This document shows, in pieces, positions 9,548 through 16,720 of a stretch of DNA of 32,038 nt. The position numbers were made by a program, and so were the translations under genes. Numbering within the stretch: the stretch's first letter is position 1; every line of letters begins with the position of its first letter. The notes under the pieces are model-generated. The model saw nothing but the letters and a program-made list of their open reading frames with translations, did not search any database and was not told where the DNA came from. The stretch is from the NCBI GenBank assembly GCA_020846875.1, contig JADLDB010000066.1, positions 1-32,038 of the forward strand, written 5' to 3'. Origin of the DNA: Myxococcales bacterium (GTDB taxonomy: Bacteria > Myxococcota > Myxococcia > Myxococcales > Myxococcaceae).

Positions 9548-10111
9548 TCAGCGCGTGACGCGCGCCAGGAAGGCCGCCAGCTTCGCCGGGATCTCCGGGG
9601 CGATGCCGTGCCCGCCGTCGAAGCCGTGGAACTCCACTGCCAGGCCCCCCGGCGCCTCCTCCAGCCGCAGGGCCACGTCCGTCGCCAGCATGGCGCCCTG
9701 AGAGAACCCGCCCAGCACCACCTGCTTCATCGGCAGGCCCGTCTGGGTGGCCACGTCCAGCACCAGCCTCTTGAAGACGTTGCGCGCCTGCGGCATCCCT
9801 TCCGGCTCCACCTTGCGGAACTCGCGCAGCGCGTGGGGATCTCCCTGCTGGAGCCGGGCCACCGTGGGGAGATCGATCATCCACCACGCGCGGCTGTCCC
9901 CCCACCCGAAGCCACCCAGCGACAGCGGCGCCGCCGGGAAGAAGAAGCGCGCGCCGGCCAGTGACGGCTGCTTCGCCACCAACTCGCCAGCCAGTCCCAC
10001 CAGATCGTCCCCAGGCGCGCCGAAGCCGTGACAGAGGATGACGGCCGCGGTGGGCGCTCCGGCCGTGTCCTGCAGCACCTGCACGTTCAGCCCGGCGATC
10101 TCGGTCCGCAT
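9548..10111 (-). CDS. alpha/beta hydrolase (phospholipase/carboxylesterase family), internally deleted
   Basis: A 187-residue protein of the acyl-protein-thioesterase/carboxylesterase family. It has the oxyanion-hole segment 'VILCHGFGAPGDDL' at 24-37 and the nucleophile elbow 'GGFSQGAM' with Ser137. The C-terminal His motif 'FDGGHGI' places His168 only 31 residues after the serine; in the family (human APT1: S114, D169, H203) the spacing is about 89 and the catalytic Asp lies between. 'LRLEEAPGGLAV' runs straight into 'EFHGFDGGHG', so the strand and loop carrying the Asp are missing. The reading frame is intact. The protein is therefore probably inactive or altered; it could be a decaying gene or an assembly error at about 9630-9645. 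The promoter and stop arrangement look normal. Confidence 0.8.
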   Translation of the reverse strand: MRTEIAGLNVQVLQDTAGAPTAAVILCHGFGAPGDDLVGLAGELVAKQPSLAGARFFFPAAPLSLGGFGWGDSRAWWMIDLPTVARLQQGDPHALREFRKVEPEGMPQARNVFKRLVLDVATQTGLPMKQVVLGGFSQGAMLATDVALRLEEAPGGLAVEFHGFDGGHGIAPEIPAKLAAFLARVTR

Positions 10112-10119
10112 GGGCGCCT

Positions 10120-10148
10120 GCCGTACGACGATCCGTCCGCTGCGACAA
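10120..10148 (-). promoter_or_regulatory. putative promoter of the hydrolase gene
   Basis: On the minus strand, TTGTCG (10148-10143), 17 bases, then TACGGC (10125-10120), and 8 bases to the ATG at 10111. This is one of the better sigma-70-like matches in the window and again predicts an almost leaderless mRNA. Confidence 0.45.
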
Positions 10149-10191
10149 GCGCTTGACCTCGCGCGCCGGCTGTATTGCCCTGCTGCCCCGC

Positions 10192-11859
10192 GTGGGCTTC
10201 GTACTCCGGGTCACCCAGGGCGCAGGCGAAGGCGAAGAGTTCTCGTTCGAGGGCGGGGAGGTCCGTTTGGGCCGCACCGCCGACAACGACGTGGTGATCA
10301 AAGATCCCTCGTCCTCCCGCAGCCACTGCCGGATCTTCGAGAAGAGCGGCTCGCGCTTCGTCGAGGACTTGAAGAGCGCCAACGGCACCGAGGTGAACGG
10401 GCGGCCGCTGGGCGCCCCGCACCAACTGTCGCCGGGAGACACGATCACCATCGGGGACGTGGCGCTGCGCTACGAGTCCGACGAGGTGGACCCCAACGCC
10501 ACCCTGCTCAAGCCGCCGGAGTCGACCGTCGACGAGAGCGGCGACGAGGATCCCAACGCGACGCTGCTCAAGCCGCCCCAGACGCCTGTGGCGCGGCGAC
10601 CCAGCCAGGCGCGAGCCGCCGTGGCGCGCCCCAGCCGGGCCCCCAGGCGCGCGCCCGAGGCGGAACCGGAAGAACCCGAGGCGCCCGAAGCGCCGGAGCC
10701 GGAGGAGGGGTCGCAAGACGCCCCCGAGGCCACCGATGACGAGGATCAGGGTGACGAGGACCCCGCCAGCGGGAACGCCACCCGGAACTTCGAGGTGCCG
10801 CCGCCGAAGGCGCTCGCATCCCGGCGGGGTAGCTCCTCAGGTGCCCCTGCTCGCGCGAGGCCCGCCCGCGAGGACGCCGCGCCGCTGTCCGCCGCTGACC
10901 GCGCCCGGCAGCGCCGCGAGCTTGGGCGGTCCGCGTCGGGCAAGGCCGTGCTCTTGTGGCAGGACCTGCCGATGCCCGCGAAGATCGCCGTCGCGTTGGT
11001 GGGCGGCGCCATGACGTTGGGCTTCATGGCGCTGGTGGTGAGCGCGGTGCTGCCCAGGCGCGCCGTGCAGAAGGAAGAGCCGGCCGAGCTGCTGCCCAAC
11101 GCCGATCCGATCGCCGAGAGCTTCGGCGAAGGCGATGGCATCGACTTCCCCCGGCCGGACATGAAGACCTTCACCTTCACCGCCGCCTCGCCCACCCGCA
11201 TCGTCGGGGTGCTGCACTACCAGGCGAAGGACATCTCCAAGGACGAGGTGTCGGTGGAGCTCAACGGCGTGCAGCTCGGCAGCGTGCCGCCCGACAGCCT
11301 CGACGCCGATCAGCGCGAGCTGGACCTGGTCCTACCGGCCACGTCGGTGAAGCCCGGCGAGCCCAACACGCTCGTCTTCGACAACGTGCAGAACCCGCCT
11401 GCTGACGATCCCTGGCGGATCTGGAACATCTGGGTAGAGATCATCCCCGTCCCGGAGATGAGCACCGACGAGGCCACGCGCCAGGCCAAGGAGGAGGTCG
11501 ATAAAGCCTCCAAGTTCTACGAGCAGCGCAACGTGGGCGCCGAGAACCTCTTCCGCGCCTGGAAGACGTACCGCGAAGCCTGGCTGCTGCTGGAGTCCAC
11601 CCCCGATCGCCCCGAGGAGCTCTGGCAGATCGCCCGCACCCGCATGCGGGAGATCCGCCCCGAGCTGGACGCGAAGTGCTCGGCCATGCTGGTGGGTTAC
11701 AAGCAAGCGATTTCACAGAAGAACCAAGACCTGGAGAAGGCCCGCCTAGTGCTGGAAGGCATCCCCGCGCACTTCCCGACGCGCGAGCACGCCTGCTACA
11801 ACATCTCCCGCGCGCTCCTCGCTGACCTCGATGAGCTGGGTGAGATGCCGGCCCACTGA
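10192..11859 (+). CDS. FHA-domain single-pass membrane protein
   Basis: A 555-residue protein. An FHA phosphothreonine-binding domain occupies about 3-95, with 'LGRTADND', 'SSRSHCRIF' and 'SANGTEVNG', all key residues present. A Pro/Glu/Ala-rich linker contains the 10-residue motif DPNATLLKPP twice (about 100-109 and 120-129) and a related 'GNATRNFEVPP'. One membrane segment lies near 264-287. The C-terminal 270 residues would be extracytoplasmic: a beta-rich part ('FTFTAASPTRIVGVLHYQAK'), then helices like a solenoid. The role is probably to couple Ser/Thr phosphorylation in the cytoplasm to an envelope machine, likely the TadE/G locus 87 bases downstream. The start is a GTG at 10192, just before the FHA fold; an in-frame TTG at 10153 is less likely. 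Confidence 0.82.
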   Translation: MGFVLRVTQGAGEGEEFSFEGGEVRLGRTADNDVVIKDPSSSRSHCRIFEKSGSRFVEDLKSANGTEVNGRPLGAPHQLSPGDTITIGDVALRYESDEVDPNATLLKPPESTVDESGDEDPNATLLKPPQTPVARRPSQARAAVARPSRAPRRAPEAEPEEPEAPEAPEPEEGSQDAPEATDDEDQGDEDPASGNATRNFEVPPPKALASRRGSSSGAPARARPAREDAAPLSAADRARQRRELGRSASGKAVLLWQDLPMPAKIAVALVGGAMTLGFMALVVSAVLPRRAVQKEEPAELLPNADPIAESFGEGDGIDFPRPDMKTFTFTAASPTRIVGVLHYQAKDISKDEVSVELNGVQLGSVPPDSLDADQRELDLVLPATSVKPGEPNTLVFDNVQNPPADDPWRIWNIWVEIIPVPEMSTDEATRQAKEEVDKASKFYEQRNVGAENLFRAWKTYREAWLLLESTPDRPEELWQIARTRMREIRPELDAKCSAMLVGYKQAISQKNQDLEKARLVLEGIPAHFPTREHACYNISRALLADLDELGEMPAH

Positions 11860-11905
11860 GGCCTACAGCTCCCTTCAGCGGCGCCAGACGCGGCCACTCG
11901 ACTGA

Positions 11906-11934
11906 TGGAGACGGTGTCACCCCGGGGCGACAAT
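11906..11934 (+). promoter_or_regulatory. putative promoter of the first tadE locus (TGGAGA-N17-GACAAT)
   Basis: TGGAGA at 11906-11911, exactly 17 bases, then GACAAT at 11929-11934. Each hexamer agrees with the sigma-70 consensus at 4 of 6 positions. The same two hexamers at the same spacing occur before the paralogous tadE gene at the right edge, although the 17-base spacers differ. The message would begin near 11941, at or just before the start codon. Confidence 0.55.
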
Positions 11935-11946
11935 GCCTGCGTGAGA

Positions 11947-12756
11947 ATGACACGTCAGGCGACCAGGCGGGGAGGGCGGGGTCAGGCGGCCGTGGAGACG
12001 GCGATCGTCATGCCGCTCTTCGTCTTCATCATTCTCGGGCTGCTGCAGCTCGGGCTGATGCACCAGGCCAAGCTGATGGCCAAGTACGCCGCGTTCAAGG
12101 CGGTGCGCGCCGGGTCGATCAACCGGGGCGACAAGGCTGCGATGACCAACGCGGCCATCTCGGTGCTGCTGCCCATGATCAGCCGCGACGACGAGGTAGG
12201 CGGAGTGCGCAACACCGGATCGGCCTCCAAGTTCACCAAGGCCTTCAATGAGGTCGCCAAGTCGGCCAACAACAAGCAGGGCAACAACACCCCCATCGTC
12301 GACGTCACCATCTGCCACCCGCGGCGCAACGACGCCGACGAGAAGACCGACTTCGACGATCCGCGGAACAACACGGTGACGGGCGCGAGGGCCCCGTGGC
12401 GGCCCTTCGAGAAGACCAAGCTCGCGATCCAGGTCACCTTCTACTACCGGATGTTCATCCCCTTCGCGAACGCCTTCGTCTGGTACGCGGCGTACGGGCA
12501 GGAGACCGCGGCGCAGATGGACGCGATGAAGTACGCCTTGCGGACCAAGACGAAGAAGAAGGAAGCCAGCGCAGCCCGGACGGATCGCGACGGCGGCGGG
12601 TGGACCCTGGCCCGCCTCAAGAGCGAGGCCGATGGGGGCAAGTACATCATGCCGATCCGTGCCAGCTACGCGATGCGCATGATGTCCAACTTCAAGAACG
12701 GCGTGCTGCCCAACAAGAACGACTGCCGCGTGGCGTGGCAGAAGCAGGGGAACTGA
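11947..12756 (+). CDS. TadE-like pseudopilin family protein
   Basis: A 269-residue protein. Its N-terminus '[29 protein letters not shown]' (key part G|QAAVE) has a basic leader, then a Gly, a Glu at +5 and a long hydrophobic helix, the type IVb pilin-like signature of TadE/TadF minor pseudopilins, which are cleaved by a prepilin peptidase and inserted in the inner membrane. It is longer than typical TadE and has a large soluble domain. It is paralogous to the partial gene at 31331: shared segments include 'VRAGS', 'AMTNAAISVLLP', 'IPFAN' and 'ASYAMRM'. A GTG at 11941 is an alternative start two codons upstream. It is the first gene of the central array, 2 bases before the next. Confidence 0.83.
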   Translation: MTRQATRRGGRGQAAVETAIVMPLFVFIILGLLQLGLMHQAKLMAKYAAFKAVRAGSINRGDKAAMTNAAISVLLPMISRDDEVGGVRNTGSASKFTKAFNEVAKSANNKQGNNTPIVDVTICHPRRNDADEKTDFDDPRNNTVTGARAPWRPFEKTKLAIQVTFYYRMFIPFANAFVWYAAYGQETAAQMDAMKYALRTKTKKKEASAARTDRDGGGWTLARLKSEADGGKYIMPIRASYAMRMMSNFKNGVLPNKNDCRVAWQKQGN

Positions 12757-12758
12757 TC

Positions 12759-14282
12759 ATGACTCGCTCGATGACTGCTTCCAGGCGGCGCTCCCGTGGC
12801 CAGGTGCTGGTGCTGGCCTGCGTCACCTTCCTCACCATGGCGCTGATGATGATGGCCAGCTTTGGCGTCGCCAACGCGGTGCACGAACGCATCCGCGTTC
12901 AGGCCGCAGCCGACGCCCAGGCCTTTTCCGTCGCCACCATGGAAGCCCGCGCCTTCAACACCATGGCGTACATGAACCGCGCCATCGTCGGCGCGCTGGT
13001 GTCGGAGATGGCGCTGCACGCGTGGAAGGCGATCGCCGAGCGCGACGAGTCGATGATGCGGGCCGGCTTCTTCTCCTTCTTGATGGTCGCCGCCATCGAG
13101 TTCAGCAAGTGCCCCAAGTTCAATCTGCAGCACTGCTGGCACGGGATCGAGGCGCTGATGATCGCCTTCGAGTACAACAGTAAGGCCAGCGAGATCAGCA
13201 ACGAGATCCAGTCGAAGGACAGCCAGTTCAAGGGCGCCGTCACCAGCTTGAACGACGCGATCAAGGAGCTGCACGCCGCCCAGAAGGAAATGCTGGGCGA
13301 GGTGAAGAAGCAGATGGGATCGGGCTCGACCCTGCTCGGGCGGCTGCTCCGAGAGACCGCACCACAGGCCAGCCCCGCGTCGCTGAGTGACTACAACACC
13401 AGCGACTTCGCCTGCGCCCTCGAGGGATCCGGCTTCGACGACGACTGCCAGGATCGCTCCTGGAAGGGCCATGGCTCGGTGCTGTCGGCGTCCAGGCGCC
13501 GCGACGTGATCGAGAGCGCCGCCATGGCAGCGCGCAACGGGTTCGAAGCCGGAGGGTGGATGCCCCCCCACTTCGGCCGCAAGCTGTCGGGTGACGACTA
13601 CAAGGGCGACGGAGTAGTCATCAACCCGCTGGTCAACAACCCGGACGCCGCCATGGACATTCAGGACGAAGGCAGCTTCAGAGAGATCGGCTTCATGCCC
13701 ACCGAAGCCGAGGTGGCCAGCGACAACGTCTCGGGTGACGTGAAGTTTGGCTTGGTGACGGTGTCCTGGAAGCACGGCAACGGGATCTGGTTCACCAACG
13801 GCTCGGCTTCCAGCGGCAGTCCCTACCGGGGCGTCCCTTGCAGCGGCGACGACTGCTTCATCAACTTCCGCATGCACCCCACCGGCGGCGAAGACGACTA
13901 CGGCCAGCCGGCCACCTATGGAGCGGTGAAGCAGGACCTGCGCAAGACGCGCGACGAGCGCACCGGCCCGGGCTGGGTCTCGGCGCGGCCGTGGGAGGTC
14001 AACACCGAGGGCACCGTCTCGGTCAAGCTCACCAAGGACAAGCCGGCCGAGCTCAAGCTGGTGTCCCAGAAGCCGGGCTATGGGATCGCCAAGGGGAAGA
14101 CCTACTTCCATCAGTTGGGCGCGTGGGACGTGCCCCCCAACATGTTCGATCCCTTCTGGCGGGCCAAGCTGCACCCCTTCGTCCGCGACGAGCTGGCCGA
14201 GGTGCTGGGGACCATGGGCGACTCCAACGGGAAGCAGATCATCAACGACAGCAATTCGGCCGTGGAAGGGGTGATCAAGTGA
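12759..14282 (+). CDS. TadG-like (Tad-domain) Flp pilus assembly protein
   Basis: A 507-residue protein with the N-terminal pattern of the putative Flp-assembly TadE/G-like domain: 'SRRRSRGQVLVLACVTFLTMALMMMASFGVANAVHERIRVQ' (core: RGQVLVLACVTFLTM), then 'AADAQAFSVATMEARAFNTMAYMNR'. After the single membrane helix the protein is extracytoplasmic. Unlike its TadE-like neighbours it has Leu, not Glu, five residues after the glycine, so prepilin-peptidase processing is doubtful. TadG proteins are thought to anchor or assist assembly of Flp pili. The start follows an AGGGGA ribosome-binding sequence and is 2 bases from the preceding stop; the stop overlaps the next start by 4 bases. The family call is fairly sure, the function inferred. 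Confidence 0.8.
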   Translation: MTRSMTASRRRSRGQVLVLACVTFLTMALMMMASFGVANAVHERIRVQAAADAQAFSVATMEARAFNTMAYMNRAIVGALVSEMALHAWKAIAERDESMMRAGFFSFLMVAAIEFSKCPKFNLQHCWHGIEALMIAFEYNSKASEISNEIQSKDSQFKGAVTSLNDAIKELHAAQKEMLGEVKKQMGSGSTLLGRLLRETAPQASPASLSDYNTSDFACALEGSGFDDDCQDRSWKGHGSVLSASRRRDVIESAAMAARNGFEAGGWMPPHFGRKLSGDDYKGDGVVINPLVNNPDAAMDIQDEGSFREIGFMPTEAEVASDNVSGDVKFGLVTVSWKHGNGIWFTNGSASSGSPYRGVPCSGDDCFINFRMHPTGGEDDYGQPATYGAVKQDLRKTRDERTGPGWVSARPWEVNTEGTVSVKLTKDKPAELKLVSQKPGYGIAKGKTYFHQLGAWDVPPNMFDPFWRAKLHPFVRDELAEVLGTMGDSNGKQIINDSNSAVEGVIK

Positions 14283-15364
14283 GGCGCTTCAGTCCCCGTC
14301 GCGGCGCGGCCGCGGTCGAGCTCGCGGTCACCATGGTGCTGCTGGTGCCGCTGATCATGTACACGCTCTTCCTGGAAGACCTGCTCGCCTACAAGCTGGA
14401 GCAGCAGGAGCCCACCATCGTCTCGGGCTGGGACTACGCGATCATCGACTACCAGGAAGGGAAGGGGCTGGGGCGCGTGCCGAACATGAACCAGCTCAAG
14501 TACTGCGACCACTCCTCCGCGTTCGACTCGTACGACAAGACGTACGACTGCAACACGGACGGCATCCACCACGAGGCGGGCACGGCTCACCAGTGTTGGC
14601 TGGTGCCCGGCGCGAAGCAGCTCGCGTGCGGGGTGTCCGCGTCGGTTGGGATGGAGTTGCTGCCAACCAACAAGGAGTTCCTGGCCTGGCACGGCCAGTT
14701 CAACAAGGGCGGCATGGCGCGGTGTACCGCCACCCTGGCCGTGATGAACTACTTCCTGCCCAATAAGTTCTTCAACTGGGCGGCCCACAGCGGCTCCCAG
14801 CGCGACGTGATCGGCAAGAGCAAGCTGGGGGGTGAAGCTGCGAAGAAGGGCTCGGCAAACGCCACCGTTCACGGCGAGGCCGGCGGCGTCGACCAGACCG
14901 ACTCGGATTCTGAGGACACTGGTCCGACGACCGGGGGCGGAGCGGCGGGGTCGTGGATCCTCAAGGAAGAGGTCTTCGCCGTCCTGCACGACCCGTGGGC
15001 GCTCAACGTCATCGACGACACCAATCCGAACAGCTACCAGCGCAACCATCCCTTCTGGGAGCGGGCCAACGTCTATTACGACAACCTGACCGGCGGCTTC
15101 GTGAAGCAGGGCAACAAGGACGCCAAGGACTACCGCGAGGAGCTCGACGAGCTGATCGGCTCGAACGCCGCCGAAGACATCAACACCTTTCCCGCGGGGA
15201 CCTGCTTCCCCAACTGCGGCGACGATCCGTCTTCACTGCCGCTGGCCTGGAAGAAGGACATGACCCGCGACTTCAACGACGGCTACGCCTCGGGCTGGGA
15301 GGATCAGCGGATGAGCCAGGCCAACCGCCAGGACAAGTTCCCCGAAGCCTGGGGTCCCCCGTGA
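14279..15364 (+). CDS. second TadE-like pseudopilin family protein
   Basis: A 361-residue protein with a short basic leader and a pilin-like start: 'RRGAAAVELAVTMVLLVPLIMY' with G|AAAVE, Glu at +5, followed by a hydrophobic helix. The remaining 320 residues are extracytoplasmic, with a low-complexity Gly/Asp/Thr stretch near the middle ('DSDSEDTGPTTGGGAAG') and several cysteines that could form disulfides. It is not obviously paralogous to the first TadE-like protein beyond the N-terminus. Its GTG start overlaps the previous stop (GTGA), and a GGAAGGGG stretch precedes it; both point to translational coupling. It probably assembles with the other pilin-like proteins of the array. Confidence 0.78.
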   Translation: MRRFSPRRGAAAVELAVTMVLLVPLIMYTLFLEDLLAYKLEQQEPTIVSGWDYAIIDYQEGKGLGRVPNMNQLKYCDHSSAFDSYDKTYDCNTDGIHHEAGTAHQCWLVPGAKQLACGVSASVGMELLPTNKEFLAWHGQFNKGGMARCTATLAVMNYFLPNKFFNWAAHSGSQRDVIGKSKLGGEAAKKGSANATVHGEAGGVDQTDSDSEDTGPTTGGGAAGSWILKEEVFAVLHDPWALNVIDDTNPNSYQRNHPFWERANVYYDNLTGGFVKQGNKDAKDYREELDELIGSNAAEDINTFPAGTCFPNCGDDPSSLPLAWKKDMTRDFNDGYASGWEDQRMSQANRQDKFPEAWGPP

Positions 15365-16245
15365 GTGAGAAGCGGCAGCCCGCCGGCGCCCGTCCGGGCG
15401 TCTCTCTGGCCAGGCTGCTGCTGCTCGCGGCATTCGCGGGCGTCGTCGCGGGCCTGTTGCTCTTCAAGGTGCGCGACGATCAACCCCTGGACGAGCTGGA
15501 GGTCGCCGAAGCGGCCGCGGAGCGCGCGGTGCCGCTGGGGGCGCCGTCGGAGTCGGTGGATCCAATGGCCCCCGATCCACAGTCTCTGCGGGGCATTCCT
15601 CCGTACCCCGGGGCCGCGCCCCGAAAGGTGATGACTCAGCCTACCGTGCAGAGCGTGCCCATGTCCGTGTCCTGGTTTCAGACCCAGGACTCACCGGACG
15701 CGGTGCTGAGCTTCTACGAGAAGGCCTTCGCGGCGAAGAGCATGCTGTACACCTCGCACCGCTACAACCACCGGCTGGGCTACGTCGCCTGGCTCGAGAG
15801 GCTGGGAGGCAAGGACGCCGGCGCGGCCCACGGGATCATGCACATGATCAGCGCCTCCCTGGAGGGCTCGAAGACGGTGGTGCTGCTGTCCGCGTCCCGG
15901 CCGGACTTGATGATGGAGGCCCGGCCGAAGCTGCCCGAAGGCATCACCCTGCCCGAGGCCACCGAGGCGCCCCAGGTGATCCAGATGGGGGAGGGTGTGG
16001 GCACCCGGGAGGTCGTCTACGCGCGCACGTTGAACAAGCCGCCTTCCGAGGCCGTCAGCTTCTTCGACGCCCAGCTGAAGAAGGGCGGGTGGGAGGTGGT
16101 GGAAGAGGCGACTGGAGGCGATCAGCGCGCCCTCGTAGGGAAACGGGCAGGCAGCACCGTGGTCGTCAACGCGCAGGCCGACGGTGTACATTCCAACCTC
16201 ATTCTGACGTTCAGCCGGCAACCGGCACCGGAGGCCATTCGATGA
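15361..16245 (+). CDS. membrane-anchored hypothetical protein with internal repeat
   Basis: A 294-residue protein that I cannot assign to a named family. One N-terminal membrane helix ('LARLLLLAAFAGVVAGLLLF') is followed by an extracytoplasmic part. Two units resemble each other: 'VSWFQTQDSPDAVLSFYEKAF' (tail residues 'AAKSM') and 'VYARTLNKPPSEAVSFFDAQL' followed by 'KKGGWEVV', each a strand, then an acidic/Pro turn, then an amphipathic helix with F-Y/F. The pattern suggests a duplicated alpha/beta domain. Its GTG start overlaps the preceding stop (GTGA), and its own stop overlaps the next gene (ATGA), so it belongs to the array. It probably sits in the periplasm with the TadE/G-like proteins. 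Confidence 0.72.
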   Translation: MSEKRQPAGARPGVSLARLLLLAAFAGVVAGLLLFKVRDDQPLDELEVAEAAAERAVPLGAPSESVDPMAPDPQSLRGIPPYPGAAPRKVMTQPTVQSVPMSVSWFQTQDSPDAVLSFYEKAFAAKSMLYTSHRYNHRLGYVAWLERLGGKDAGAAHGIMHMISASLEGSKTVVLLSASRPDLMMEARPKLPEGITLPEATEAPQVIQMGEGVGTREVVYARTLNKPPSEAVSFFDAQLKKGGWEVVEEATGGDQRALVGKRAGSTVVVNAQADGVHSNLILTFSRQPAPEAIR

Positions 16246-16472
16246 TCCGCAAGACGATGATGCTGTTCGCGCTGTGCCTGGCAGTCCCCGCGCTGGCGGG
16301 CGAGGCCCAGTGCAAGAAGCAGTGCGAGGAGACCGTCAACCAGTGCAAGGACATGTGCAAGAAGCAGCTCGCGAAGACGGCCCCAGACAAGATCGGGTTC
16401 TGCCAGCAGAAATGCAAGGAGTTCACCAATGAGTGCACCAAGCGCTGCCATGAGGAAAAGGGCGAGCACTGA
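16242..16472 (+). CDS. secreted 8-cysteine miniprotein (four CX3C motifs)
   Basis: A 76-residue protein with a signal peptide (residues 1-20, ending 'AVPALAG') and a mature part of about 56 residues. The eight cysteines are C24, C28, C35, C39, C54, C58, C65 and C69, that is CX3C-X6-CX3C-X14-CX3C-X6-CX3C. The two halves have identical spacing (4, 7, 4), which puts all four cysteines of each half on one face of a helix. The simplest model is a helical hairpin closed by up to four disulfides (24-69, 28-65, 35-58, 39-54), or a metal-binding hairpin. GGAGG lies 7 bases before the ATG, which overlaps the previous stop (ATGA). Function is unknown; it is one candidate substrate or partner of the YcaO-TfuA pair downstream. 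Confidence 0.8.
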   Translation: MIRKTMMLFALCLAVPALAGEAQCKKQCEETVNQCKDMCKKQLAKTAPDKIGFCQQKCKEFTNECTKRCHEEKGEH

Positions 16473-16656
16473 GCGCCCCGGGCTCTTCCGGCGTCTGTCC
16501 GCCCGCGGGCAGGCGATGGTGGAGTACAGCGTGATCACCCACTTCCTGCTGATCGGCGGGACGGTGCTGCTCTTGCCGGTGATCACCAAGCTGTACGAGA
16601 GCCTCTCGCTGTACTTCGAGAGCATCTACTTCGTGCTGAACACCGCGGCGATCTAG
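16429..16656 (+). CDS. Flp-pilin-like small protein
   Basis: A 75-residue protein with a basic leader and 'RLSARGQAMVEYSVITHFLL': G|QAMVEY has Glu at +5 and Tyr at +6, the hallmark of type IVb Flp pilins, followed by a hydrophobic helix and a short tail ending 'NTAAI'. It is the best candidate for the actual pilin of this locus, or a pilin-like peptide with another role. I start at 16429 because AAGGAG lies exactly 7 bases upstream, inside the cysteine-rich gene, giving a 44-base overlap with it. An ATG at 16450 is possible but lacks such a site. After its stop 64 bases follow before the next gene. No prepilin peptidase is in the window. Confidence 0.75.
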   Translation: MSAPSAAMRKRASTERPGLFRRLSARGQAMVEYSVITHFLLIGGTVLLLPVITKLYESLSLYFESIYFVLNTAAI

Positions 16657-16720
16657 CGGGCCTTCGCGCGGCGCGATTCCACACGGTCCGGCGGTTGAAC
16701 CGGGCTAAGACGTGGCGCCC

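Noticed and set aside
10153-10191. TTG at 10153 as start of the FHA protein
   Set aside because: The extra 13 residues do not belong to the FHA fold, and the TTG has no ribosome-binding site. The GTG at 10192 begins directly before the first FHA strand.
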